44,222 bases of DNA. Origin: Thermoproteota archaeon. GTDB taxonomy: Archaea > Korarchaeota > Korarchaeia > Korarchaeales > Korarchaeaceae. Positions 8,279-16,061 of the stretch are shown here, in pieces. Position numbers and translations under genes: made by a program. The first letter of the stretch is position 1. Each line of letters starts with the position of its first letter. Location of the stretch: assembly GCA_027491785.1 (NCBI GenBank), contig JAOZGJ010000079.1, positions 1 through 44,222 of the forward strand, given 5' to 3'. A model generated the notes under the pieces. That model was not told the DNA's origin. It saw nothing but the letters and a program-made list of their open reading frames with translations, and searched no databases.

Positions 8279-9325
8279 TCATGTTTCCAAAGAAACGGCC
8301 TCTATTCTATCTTCCTTTTTCAATCTGAGTTTTCTAGCTATATAATCGAATGTCCATTCATTTCCTCCAGACATCCCGAGGGGCCATTTTATCATCACCA
8401 GTATAAGAAGAGCTGAGTATATCAGTTCTATCAGTCCATAAAGTCTTAATCCTTCTTCTATAGGCTTTAAGGCAAATGAGAGTGCTGTGAGTATGCTCGT
8501 ACCTAAGATGGCCCCTGTCATAGTACCTGATCCTCCCACGATGAGCATTATCACAGTGGTGAAGGTTAGATCAAAGGAGAAATCGTAGGGGCTTATATTT
8601 GTCGTTAAATGGGCAAATAGTCCGCCAGCTATTCCTTGAAAGAATGCGCTAAGCACGAAAGGTATCATCTTATATTTGGTTAGATTCACTCCCATGGCCT
8701 GTGCTGCTATCTCATCTTCCCTTATAGCGAGCATCGCTCTCCCATAGGAGGATCTCATGAGCATTATGTTTATGTACAGGAATATTATGACCCATCCATA
8801 TGTCCAGAACAGGTTTGTATATGTGGGAATGGCGTTTATTCCTAGAGCGCCCCTAGTCAGTCCCCTAGCATTTATTGCTATTGTCTCAACAATGACCATG
8901 AAACCTAGAGTCATGACAGCGAAATAGTGGCCTCTAAGCCTTAGAGCCGGTATACCAACTGGTATCGCTAGGATGGCTGCCAGTATCCCGCCCATTAATA
9001 ACGCTGGTAAGAAAGGCCATTGATAATTTGGTCCTCCAAGCCAAGATGGAAGGTAGGGCAGGGCAGCGAACTTTCTGGCTGCTGCTGGGAATGTTAAGAG
9101 CACTGAGGTGTAAGCACCAACTGCCATGAAACCAGCATGTCCCAGGTTGAATAGGCCGGTATACCCATTAGTGAGGTTAAGGCTGAGGACCATTAGTATG
9201 TAGACCCCTATGAGATCTATTATGAAGACCACGTACTTGTTCAATGACTGCTGGGCTACCCAGAGCAGGATAAAGAAGATGACAACAGCTATTAAGCCTC
9301 TAAAGATGCTTCTGTTTAACTTCAT
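8279..9325 (-). CDS. livM: Branched-chain amino-acid-type ABC permease LivM
   Basis: Integral membrane permease (348 aa, eight to ten helices). The LivM signature is NGYTGLFNLGHAGFMAVGAY (residues 52-71), with GRAMLAIREDEIAAQAMGVN as the cytoplasmic coupling loop that contacts the ATPases. It is the last gene of livG-livF-livH-livM. Its ATG overlaps the livH stop (ATGA), and the GGAGGTGAGGAT ribosome binding site is formed by the last codons of livH, so translation is coupled. The system imports hydrophobic amino acids, amides or urea-like solutes depending on the binding protein. Confidence 0.93.
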   Translation of the reverse strand: MKLNRSIFRGLIAVVIFFILLWVAQQSLNKYVVFIIDLIGVYILMVLSLNLTNGYTGLFNLGHAGFMAVGAYTSVLLTFPAAARKFAALPYLPSWLGGPNYQWPFLPALLMGGILAAILAIPVGIPALRLRGHYFAVMTLGFMVIVETIAINARGLTRGALGINAIPTYTNLFWTYGWVIIFLYINIMLMRSSYGRAMLAIREDEIAAQAMGVNLTKYKMIPFVLSAFFQGIAGGLFAHLTTNISPYDFSFDLTFTTVIMLIVGGSGTMTGAILGTSILTALSFALKPIEEGLRLYGLIELIYSALLILVMIKWPLGMSGGNEWTFDYIARKLRLKKEDRIEAVSLET

Positions 9326-10221
9326 ATCCTCACCTCCTCTTTCTGGCCGAGGAGACCCGACGGTCTAGTCAGCAGTATTATAACCAGCAGGGTGAAGACA
9401 ATCCCGTCCCTGTAGGGCGCGTATCCAGGAGGAAGCAGCCCGACGGAGAGTATCTCAGCTATACCCAGTATATAACCACCGAGCATGGATCCAGCGACGC
9501 TCCCCAGTCCCCCAATAACGACGGCAATGAATGCCTTAACCCCTATCATGAAGCCAATGTTATATTGAATGGATGAGTACTTGGCACCCCACATGAAACC
9601 TGTTAGAGCTGCTATAGCCGTTCCGATAACGAAGGCTGTAAGTATAACACCGTCTATATCTATTCCCATCATTCTGGCTGCCTCTAGATCCTCCGCTGTG
9701 GCTCTCATGGCTATTCCTACCTTAGTTTTCCTCAGGAAAATCGTAAAAGCCACAACTATTATTATAGAAGAGGTTATAGTGAATATATCTATGTTGGCTA
9801 TGCTGACATTTCCAAGGTTTATCCTATCGTAAAAGTAGTCAGGAGCTGAAAATGCATAGCTCTGGGGAGAGAAGATCATTTTTGCAAGATTTTCTAGGAA
9901 TATGTAGATCCCCAAGCTTGTTATCAGTAGGGGGAGCTCTCCCCTACCTCTGAGCTTCCTAAATCCAACTGTATCGTAGAAAACTCCCATTATCCCTCCG
10001 AATATAGCGAGGGCCACGAAAGCTAAGGGAAAGGGTACACCCCACAAGGACATGAGGAAATATATGAAGAAAGCCCCTAGCATCACGAAGGCACCGTGAG
10101 CGAAGTTTATCAGCCTAAGTATTCCATACACGACCGTCATTCCTAAGGCGAGCAGGGAATACATGCTTCCCAAGACTATCCCGTTCACCAGCTGCTGGAG
10201 GACATAACTCGCGGATAGCAT
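9322..10221 (-). CDS. livH: Branched-chain amino-acid-type ABC permease LivH
   Basis: Permease of 299 aa with about eight membrane helices. Signatures are LALGMTVVYGILRLINFAHGAF near the N terminus, the coupling loop KVGIAMRATAEDLEAARMMGID, and the GGLGSVAGSMLGG turn in the C-terminal half. It pairs with LivM to form the membrane channel of the importer. It begins 2 bp after the livF stop, with GGTGGTTAGGT just upstream of the ATG. Start and family are secure; the transported solute is set by the binding protein at 12633. Confidence 0.93.
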   Translation of the reverse strand: MLSASYVLQQLVNGIVLGSMYSLLALGMTVVYGILRLINFAHGAFVMLGAFFIYFLMSLWGVPFPLAFVALAIFGGIMGVFYDTVGFRKLRGRGELPLLITSLGIYIFLENLAKMIFSPQSYAFSAPDYFYDRINLGNVSIANIDIFTITSSIIIVVAFTIFLRKTKVGIAMRATAEDLEAARMMGIDIDGVILTAFVIGTAIAALTGFMWGAKYSSIQYNIGFMIGVKAFIAVVIGGLGSVAGSMLGGYILGIAEILSVGLLPPGYAPYRDGIVFTLLVIILLTRPSGLLGQKEEVRI

Positions 10222-10223
10222 AC

Positions 10224-10925
10224 CTAACCACCCAAATAAGCTTTTCTCACTTCCTCTAAGCTAATAACCTCCTTAGGAGTACCTGACATTTTGATTGAAC
10301 CATTTTCCAGTATATATACGTAGTTTGAAACTCTCTGGGCCATCGTAATGTTCTGCTCCACTAAAAGGATAGTTACTCCCTTTTTGTTTATCTCCCTTAT
10401 TGTCTCATATATCCTAATTATCAGATTAGGCGCTAAGCCTAAAGATGGTTCATCCATCAGGAGGAGCTCTGGTTTTCCCATCAAGGCCCTAGCTATAGCG
10501 AGCATCTGTTGCTCCCCACCACTCAGCGTACCAGCGGGCTGATCCTTTCTTTCCTTGAGTATTGGAAATAGATCCATCACGAAGTTTAGATCCTCCTTGA
10601 TCCCCTCATCCTTCCTCGTATATGCCCCTATAATCAGATTTTCCAAGACACTGAGCCTAGAGAATATCCTCCTACCTTCTGGTACTATAGATATGCCCAT
10701 CTTAACCCTCTTGTGAGGAGGAAGATGAGTCACGTCTTCGTCCTTGAAGAATACCTTACCTTTCTTCGGTCTAAGCAGACCTATAACCGTTTTTAGCGTT
10801 GTTGTCTTACCTGCACCATTAGCTCCTATGAGGGCCACTATGTCTCCATCATTCACCTTAATACTTACATCTCTCAGGGCCTGAATTGCCCCGTAATATA
10901 CATCAACATTATCAAGCTTAAGCAA
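10224..10925 (-). CDS. livF: Branched-chain amino-acid-type ABC ATPase LivF
   Basis: ABC ATPase of 233 aa. Walker A is GANGAGKTT (residues 34-42), the signature is TLSGGEQQMLAIARAL, and Walker B is LLLMDEPSLGLAP, the LivF form. The start codon is TTG at 10923-10925, embedded in the last codons of livG (8-bp overlap). It is served by a GGGAGGTGAAAG ribosome binding site within livG, so it is strictly coupled to livG translation. It forms the ATPase dimer with LivG. Confidence 0.93.
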   Translation of the reverse strand: MLKLDNVDVYYGAIQALRDVSIKVNDGDIVALIGANGAGKTTTLKTVIGLLRPKKGKVFFKDEDVTHLPPHKRVKMGISIVPEGRRIFSRLSVLENLIIGAYTRKDEGIKEDLNFVMDLFPILKERKDQPAGTLSGGEQQMLAIARALMGKPELLLMDEPSLGLAPNLIIRIYETIREINKKGVTILLVEQNITMAQRVSNYVYILENGSIKMSGTPKEVISLEEVRKAYLGG

Positions 10926-11694
10926 GGGCTTTCACCTCCCCTAAATAAGCTTCGATAACCTTTGGATCCTTTCTCACCTCATCCGGTGTACCTTGAGCAA
11001 TCAGTATGCCGTGGTCTAGGACCTGAATTCTCTCTGCGAGGCCCATGACGAAGGGCATTCTATGCTCTATTATGAGGATCGTCAGAGAGAACTCTTTTTT
11101 CATCTCCTTAACGAGACCTTCTAGCTCCTTAGCCTCTGCTGGATTCATCCCTGCTGTTGGTTCATCCATCAAGAGAAGGTCTGGTTTTGAGACTAAAGCC
11201 CTTGCAATTTCGACTCTCTTCTGTATACCATAGGGTAAGCTACCAGCTTTCGTATATCTGTACCTTTTGATGTTGAGGAGATCCATTATCTCATTTACGA
11301 GGGAATTTAGCTCACTCTCTTCCTTCCTATACCTAGCGGAGCTAACGATTAGATCGTGAAAACCATAGTTTAGGTATTTATGGCCGCCTATCTTTATGTT
11401 CGTCTCGACATCAAGGTTCCTGAACAGTCTGAGGTTCTGAAATGTCCTAGCTATACCTAATCTGGCTATGAAATCAGGTTTCTTCCCGGTAATATCGACA
11501 TCCTTGAATAGTATCCTACCACCACTCGGTTTTATGAAGCCATTTATCATATTGAATATCGTCGTCTTTCCAGCCCCATTTGGCCCTATAAGGCCGTATA
11601 TTCTATCTTTAGGGAGCTCTAGACTATAAGACCTAACGGCCCAAAGCCCTCCAAAAGATTTCTTTATGTCCCTTACATCGAGTATGCTGCCCAT
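10918..11694 (-). CDS. livG: Branched-chain amino-acid-type ABC ATPase LivG
   Basis: ABC ATPase of 258 aa and first gene of the minus-strand transporter operon. It has Walker A GPNGAGKTT, the LivG-specific ARLGIARTFQNLRLF (Q-loop) and Walker B LLLMDEPTAGMNP; the signature segment reads SLPYGIQKRVEIARAL rather than the canonical LSGGQ. Here SLPYG replaces LSGG, as is common in LivG. A GGGAGGGATG purine block lies about 11 nt upstream of ATG 11694. The operon is transcribed away from livK and the two are separated by a long non-coding region. Confidence 0.93.
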   Translation of the reverse strand: MGSILDVRDIKKSFGGLWAVRSYSLELPKDRIYGLIGPNGAGKTTIFNMINGFIKPSGGRILFKDVDITGKKPDFIARLGIARTFQNLRLFRNLDVETNIKIGGHKYLNYGFHDLIVSSARYRKEESELNSLVNEIMDLLNIKRYRYTKAGSLPYGIQKRVEIARALVSKPDLLLMDEPTAGMNPAEAKELEGLVKEMKKEFSLTILIIEHRMPFVMGLAERIQVLDHGILIAQGTPDEVRKDPKVIEAYLGEVKALA

Positions 11695-12366
11695 TTGACT
11701 ACATCCCTCCCATGACTGAGTAGAACCAATTTGAGATATTCAGAGCATTACCAAGGCTATTTATCTGATTGCGCCCTAATAAAGAGATATGATAAATATT
11801 TACGCAGATAGCCCACTTATGTTGCAAGGTTAGGGATGAGAGAAGCCTTTCCTCAACAGGCAGGTTACCAAGAGAGTCTAGGTTCGGCATCATAGTAGCC
11901 ATGACCTATTTTTATAAAAATGTATAATTTTTCAATTAAATTTCCATTTAAAATGTTATAGTATAAATAAAATCCACGGATAAAGTTCTTATGAAATTGT
12001 TTTACAGTCAATATGACACATAGTTTAAATTGAGAGGCCCCCTTATTCGAGATCCCTGATGAAAAATGTTTACATTTCTTACTCTAATAAATATAATATA
12101 TAGAATGGAATAGGGAGATGTCATTTATATAAAATAGGTAATCTATAAAATATAGATAAATAATGCAATAAAAACTTTAATACGGGTTTATAGGAAAAAT
12201 AGACTAATTAGTTATCTTATTTAAAGCAAAATGACATTATTACATATTTTTAACATACGAATATCTACGATAAATCTCTGAATAGATGTGATTCTGATAA
12301 TCATATTTAATATAAACTACATTTTAGCTATATTATTTTTAGATAAGAGAGCCTATAGGATCATAT

Positions 12367-12464
12367 AGGAGCAGTATGTAGAGGCAGCGAAACCTCCCTC
12401 CTTTTAGTCCTATGCTGCTTCTACTTCGAGGAATGAACTCTCATTCTGTGGTAGGATTTTCTAC
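12367..12464 (+). ncRNA. Candidate structured RNA or hairpin cluster upstream of livK
   Basis: Three consecutive hairpins can be drawn. GTAGAGGCAGC (12378-12388) pairs with GCTGCTTCTAC (12414-12424), giving 11 bp with one G-U. GAATGA (12431-12436) pairs with TCATTC (12441-12446) over a 4-nt loop. GTAG pairs with CTAC (12451-12464). The arm GCTGCT can also pair with AGCAG at 12370-12374, giving a mutually exclusive helix. The segment stands out from the surrounding AT-rich DNA. Strand, transcription and function are unknown, and no known RNA family was recognised. Confidence 0.2.
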
Positions 12465-12524
12465 GTTAAGTGGTCATTATGGTAGTTATGCGCCTTAGAG
12501 GTCTAATTACATTATTTTATACTT

Positions 12525-12560
12525 ATGGTATATATGAAAAATATATTTGATATATACCAT
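12525..12560. repeat. Perfect 11-bp inverted repeat upstream of livK
   Basis: ATGGTATATAT at 12525-12535 is repeated inverted at 12550-12560 with a 14-bp AT-rich spacer. It ends about 40 bp upstream of the livK TATA box, a position suited to a transcription-factor site or an upstream activator. The factor is unknown; an Lrp/AsnC-type regulator would be a reasonable guess for an amino-acid transporter. Confidence 0.5.
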
Positions 12561-12599
12561 TTATTAGTAACTTTCTTCACCTAAAGCGGCTGGATAGAT

Positions 12600-12610
12600 A
12601 TATTTATAAG
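12600..12610 (+). promoter_or_regulatory. TATA box of livK
   Basis: ATATTTATAAG centred about 28 bp upstream of the livK ATG, predicting a transcript with almost no leader. A GTGATC sequence just before the ATG could still act as a weak ribosome binding site. Confidence 0.6.
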
Positions 12611-12632
12611 CTTTTCATAGCACAGTGATCAT

Positions 12633-13922
12633 ATGGATTCTAGAACTTGGGCTGCTATCTCTATTATCCTCCTACTCATAGGGTTAGTTATCGGATACTA
12701 CGCAGGTGGAGCTGGAGCTGGCGGTGTTAAGACTGTAACTAAGACAGTAAGTGGAGGGGCTCAGACAGTAACAGTGACTTTAACTAAGACGGCAGGAGCC
12801 CCAGCTACAACGACTACAGCGGCATCTAAGAAGCCCATAAAGATAGGTGTGCTTATGGGGTTAACTGGCCCTTGGGCCTCCATAGATGGTCCTGCGTGGA
12901 ATGGTATCCAGCTGGCTATAAAGCAGATCAATGACCAAGGAGGCTTACTAGGAAGGAAGGTTGAGGCTATAGTTATAGATACCAAGGGAAACGAAGCTGA
13001 GACTACAGCTGCCGCACATAGGCTAGTAGATGTTGAGCATGTAGTTGCCGTTTTGGGCTATACCGATACCCACTGGGTCCTAACTGCTGGGCCCATCATA
13101 CAGAAGGCAGGTATCCCCTTCATAACACCCGGAGCCACTTACCCACTGATCCCCAAGAGAGTTGGTGCTTTCCTAGCATGCTTTGGAGATAACGTACAAG
13201 CTGCGGCGATGGCAGAATACGCCTATAATGACCTAGGATTAAGGAATATAGCTATCTGGCAAGATATAAAGGTAGATTACAGTGTAGCTGTAACTAAATA
13301 CTTCAAGAACGCTTTTGAGCACTTAGGTGGTAAGATAGCTTACATAGACACATTCCAGACGGAGGATAAGGACTTCTCCGCGCTAATAGCTAGGTTGAAG
13401 AGTACTAAGGGTGTGGATGGCGTCTACATAGGAGCCATACCTGACAACGCTGGACTCATAGTGAAGCAGATAAGGCAGGCGGGAGTCAAGATACCGATTC
13501 TAGGAGAGGATGGATTCGATACCCCATTATTGGTTCAAGTAGCTGGTAAGTATGCTGAAGGCGTGCTCTTCACAACACACACCAGCTTGGAGAGTAAAGA
13601 TCCTAGGATAGTTAAGTTCGTAAACGATTATAAGGCCATGTTCGGACACCCGCCTGAGAACGCCTTCGCAGCTTTAGGCTACGATGCTATGATGGTCCTA
13701 GCTGAAGCTATAAAGAAGGCCGGGACAGATAATCCAGCCAAGATAACTGAAGCTCTGGAACACATACATGGATTCCAGGGAGTTACCGGGGAGATAAGCT
13801 ACGCTCCTGGGCAGAGAGTTCCACAGAAAGGTGTGGCCATAATAAAGATAGTGAATGGGAAATACAAGCTCGTGAAGATGGTCGTTCCCAAGTACATACC
13901 TCCACCTGAGGTAGGAGCCTGA
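12633..13922 (+). CDS. livK: Branched-chain amino-acid-type substrate-binding protein LivK
   Basis: Extracellular solute-binding protein (429 aa). One N-terminal hydrophobic helix (residues 9-25) serves as signal or anchor, followed by a Thr/Ala/Gly-rich stalk (to about 66) of the kind glycosylated in archaea. A Peripla_BP_6 domain follows (IGVLMGLTGPWASIDGPAWNG, VVAVLGYTDTHWVLTAGPI, PIDG-like hinge segments). It delivers its ligand to LivHMGF, encoded divergently across the AT-rich region. A strong TATA box immediately upstream and a T-rich tract downstream mark it as a separate transcript, which would allow higher expression than the membrane parts. Ligand is not predictable; leucine-type amino acids, amides or urea are all possible. 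Confidence 0.92.
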   Translation: MDSRTWAAISIILLLIGLVIGYYAGGAGAGGVKTVTKTVSGGAQTVTVTLTKTAGAPATTTTAASKKPIKIGVLMGLTGPWASIDGPAWNGIQLAIKQINDQGGLLGRKVEAIVIDTKGNEAETTAAAHRLVDVEHVVAVLGYTDTHWVLTAGPIIQKAGIPFITPGATYPLIPKRVGAFLACFGDNVQAAAMAEYAYNDLGLRNIAIWQDIKVDYSVAVTKYFKNAFEHLGGKIAYIDTFQTEDKDFSALIARLKSTKGVDGVYIGAIPDNAGLIVKQIRQAGVKIPILGEDGFDTPLLVQVAGKYAEGVLFTTHTSLESKDPRIVKFVNDYKAMFGHPPENAFAALGYDAMMVLAEAIKKAGTDNPAKITEALEHIHGFQGVTGEISYAPGQRVPQKGVAIIKIVNGKYKLVKMVVPKYIPPPEVGA

Positions 13923-13927
13923 GCTAC

Positions 13928-13957
13928 CTCATTTCCTTTCTCTCCCTTCTTTTTACT
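13928..13957 (+). terminator. Pyrimidine/U-rich tract after livK
   Basis: Directly after the livK stop the RNA is a C/U tract ending in CUUCUUUUUACU. This fits archaeal U-tract termination of a highly expressed monocistronic binding-protein gene. Confidence 0.5.
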
Positions 13958-14110
13958 TCGATAGGAAGAGAAGCCTAAGGGACATATTTTATTGAGGAAG
14001 TATGGAATTATGGCTTCGACGGTAATACATTTAGGTCAATATTCCCACAATCTGCCTTTAATATGGGCATTAATTCTCTTAATCTGGCAATAAAGATCTG
14101 ATTAGACAAA

Positions 14111-14120
14111 TTATTTATAA
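14111..14120 (+). promoter_or_regulatory. TATA box of the asparaginase gene
   Basis: TTATTTATAA only 5 bp before the first ATG at 14126. With the usual 26-bp spacing, transcription would begin near 14142, downstream of that ATG. This points to the TTG at 14150 as the working start codon. Confidence 0.45.
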
Positions 14121-14125
14121 GATTA

Positions 14126-15097
14126 ATGGGTGTATTGACCGGGGGTAACTTGAATTCTCTTCTCTCTAGGAGACATAATGAGAAGGTAAGGATCATTGTA
14201 CACGGTGGTGCTGGTAATATTCCGCAGGATATCTCGGAATCATACTCTATTGGTGTAAGGAAGGCAGCAAAGGCTGGACTCGATGTATTGGAGTCAGGAG
14301 GTAGAGCCCTAGATGCCGTCGAGGCAGCCGTTGAGTATATGGAGGACGATCCTACCTTCGATGCTGGTAGAGGATCTGTGTTAAATAGGGAAGGATTCGT
14401 CGAAATGGATGCTATAATCGTGGATGGAGCTAGTTTGGGGATAGGATCTATCGCTGGAGTTAGAAAGGTTAAAAATCCGATAAAACTTGCTCGCATTATC
14501 ATGGAGAAAACAGATCACAATATGTTCATAGGGGAATATGCGGATAACCTCGCAGAGAAGTTTGGTTTGCAGTTAGAAGACCTGGCTTACTTCCTTACTG
14601 AACGAAGGAAGTCGGAATGGGAGAAGATGAAAGAAGGAAAGGTAGATCCAATAAAGAAGGCCCTTTACTCTACTGTTGGGGCAGTAGCCTTGGATTTGGA
14701 CGGAAACTTGGCTGCAGCCACATCCACAGGAGGCATACCCTTTAAGATGCCGGGTAGGGTAGGAGATACCCCGCTTGTGGGATGCGGGGCATATGCAGAT
14801 AATGAGCTAGGTGCAGCGAGTGCTACGGGTCTCGGAGAAGCGATCATGAAGGTTGTTCTATCGAAGACTGCGCTGGAGTATATAGGATTGGAGGGTGACC
14901 CTATGAAAGCCGCTGTGAGGGCAATAAAGCTGATGGAAAGCAGAGTAGGAGGAGGGGCTGGCCTCATAGTATTAGATCCGGGAGGAGATGTGGGAATAGC
15001 ATACAATACTCCAAGAATGGCTTTTGCATATAATGAAGGTGACAGGATAATCCATGGGGTGGATATCTCAGATAGGAGATCCTATGTGATACATTAG
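14126..15097 (+). CDS. Isoaspartyl peptidase / plant-type L-asparaginase
   Basis: Ntn-hydrolase of the Asparaginase_2 (T2) family. VRIIVHGGAGNIP lies near the N terminus and DPTFDAGRGSVLNREGFVEMDA is the family core. The autocleavage site is STVGAVALDLDGNLAAATSTGG, where Thr of TVGAVA becomes the N-terminal nucleophile of the beta subunit. GVGCGAY-like and GLGEAI elements are present downstream. It hydrolyses asparagine and beta-aspartyl dipeptides. Length is 323 aa from ATG 14126, but a TATA box at 14111-14120 suggests a shorter protein starting at TTG 14150, which follows GGGGGT. The frame is not in doubt. It lies downstream of livK on the same strand, so it may degrade imported amides or repair isoaspartyl damage at high temperature. 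Confidence 0.9.
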   Translation: MGVLTGGNLNSLLSRRHNEKVRIIVHGGAGNIPQDISESYSIGVRKAAKAGLDVLESGGRALDAVEAAVEYMEDDPTFDAGRGSVLNREGFVEMDAIIVDGASLGIGSIAGVRKVKNPIKLARIIMEKTDHNMFIGEYADNLAEKFGLQLEDLAYFLTERRKSEWEKMKEGKVDPIKKALYSTVGAVALDLDGNLAAATSTGGIPFKMPGRVGDTPLVGCGAYADNELGAASATGLGEAIMKVVLSKTALEYIGLEGDPMKAAVRAIKLMESRVGGGAGLIVLDPGGDVGIAYNTPRMAFAYNEGDRIIHGVDISDRRSYVIH

Positions 15098-15217
15098 CTG
15101 GAAAGTTTAGCGGCTTATGAAGCGCTTTCTCTACGTCTACATCTCTGTTATAGCTATATACATCATAACATAGTTAGATGGGTGGGATAGTTAGTATCTA
15201 TCTCTTTAGCAGTTGGA

Positions 15218-15991
15218 TCAAATATCAAACAAAGCTACAAGCACTGTATGATCTGAGGGCTTTTCCATAAGCCTAGGCTCCATATCTATGTAACTTTCAG
15301 TGGATTTCTCGGCTAAAGGTTTGGTAGCCAAGATATGATCCACCCTCCAGCCCAGCATCCTTCCTATAGCATCCTTAACCCTGTAGTCATAGAAAGTGTA
15401 CTGGTTGGGCTCGTTTGGGTGATGCTTCCGGAATACATCGATGAAGCCCCATGAGAGGATTTCCTTGAACGCCTTCCTAGCCTCTATATGGAAGTCCACA
15501 TGATTCTTGAGCCTCTTGGGATTGTGAACGTCTATGGGCTCAGGAGCGACGTTCATATCGCCGCACCAGAGCACAGGCCAGTTTGGATCATATTCCTTCT
15601 CAAAGAGCTTCTTTAGATCCCTAAGCCATTGCAGCTTGTATTGGTAACGAGGATCGTCTATTTTATATCCCTGAGGCACGTAGGTATTTATCACATGAAT
15701 CTCGTTATAGATACCCCTCACCAGTCTATCGGGATCTCTACCAAAGAGGCCAAATCTCACATCTCTAAGTTCCTCCTTAGAGGCTATAGCTACACCGTTA
15801 TACCTCCCGGAACCATGGAATACCACGTGGTATCCTATGTCATTAAAAGCTCCAACTGGAAATTTTGGATCATCTACCTTAGTTTCCTGCATGCAGAATA
15901 AGTCTGCTTTATTCTCTTTGAGCCAAGAGGTCACTATATGTAGCCTAGATCTTATGGAATTTACATTGAAGGTGGCTACTTTTAGCCCCAT
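15218..15991 (-). CDS. xth: Exodeoxyribonuclease III / AP endonuclease
   Basis: ExoIII-family (endonuclease/exonuclease/phosphatase fold) enzyme of 257 aa. Active-site residues are visible: Asn9 (FNVNSIRSR), Glu36 (MQETK), Tyr104 (NTYVPQG), Asp145 and Asn147 (WCGDMNVAP), Asp218 (WRVDHI), and Asp247-His248 (PSDH). It incises DNA at abasic sites and removes 3' blocks in base excision repair, needing Mg2+. The start ATG at 15991 follows a G-rich segment (GAGGGAAGGGGG) and a TATA-like GTTATAAG at about 16037. It is the first of three consecutive DNA-repair-related genes. Confidence 0.95.
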   Translation of the reverse strand: MGLKVATFNVNSIRSRLHIVTSWLKENKADLFCMQETKVDDPKFPVGAFNDIGYHVVFHGSGRYNGVAIASKEELRDVRFGLFGRDPDRLVRGIYNEIHVINTYVPQGYKIDDPRYQYKLQWLRDLKKLFEKEYDPNWPVLWCGDMNVAPEPIDVHNPKRLKNHVDFHIEARKAFKEILSWGFIDVFRKHHPNEPNQYTFYDYRVKDAIGRMLGWRVDHILATKPLAEKSTESYIDMEPRLMEKPSDHTVLVALFDI

Positions 15992-16061
15992 GATTATGCC
16001 CCCTTCCCTCTACATTTAGGGAAGGTGAAAGCTTATAACGTAGTATCCAACTGAGAGAGCA

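Larger units (their letters stand above)
11703..12632. other. Long AT-rich intergenic region between livG and livK
   Basis: About 930 bp without a convincing gene. A 67-codon minus-strand frame (11699-11902) lacks a ribosome binding site and family features and is treated as chance. From about 11900 to 12350 the sequence is extremely A/T-rich with scattered TATA-like motifs, including the palindrome TAAATATTTA at 11793-11802. A less AT-rich island at 12367-12470 can form several hairpins, and a perfect 11-bp inverted repeat occupies 12525-12560. It divides the livGFHM operon (minus) from livK (plus), so it probably carries both promoters. No origin-type repeats or cdc6 gene were seen nearby. 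Confidence 0.5.

Noticed and set aside
11793-11802. TAAATATTTA palindrome as an origin or regulator site
   Set aside because: A 10-bp A/T palindrome is expected by chance in such AT-rich DNA and may just be a TATA box.
11699-11902. 67-codon minus-strand reading frame upstream of livG
   Set aside because: No ribosome binding site, no family features, and it spans the region where the livG promoter must lie.
12367-12470. tRNA or box C/D RNA in the livK upstream hairpin cluster
   Set aside because: TTCGAGG does not fit a T-loop and no paired C (RUGAUGA) and D (CUGA) boxes in proper spacing were found.
14008-14502. 164-codon reading frame antisense to the asparaginase start
   Set aside because: Opposite strand to a clear Ntn-hydrolase gene; composition (Ser/Pro/Ile/Asn-rich) is that of a shadow frame.
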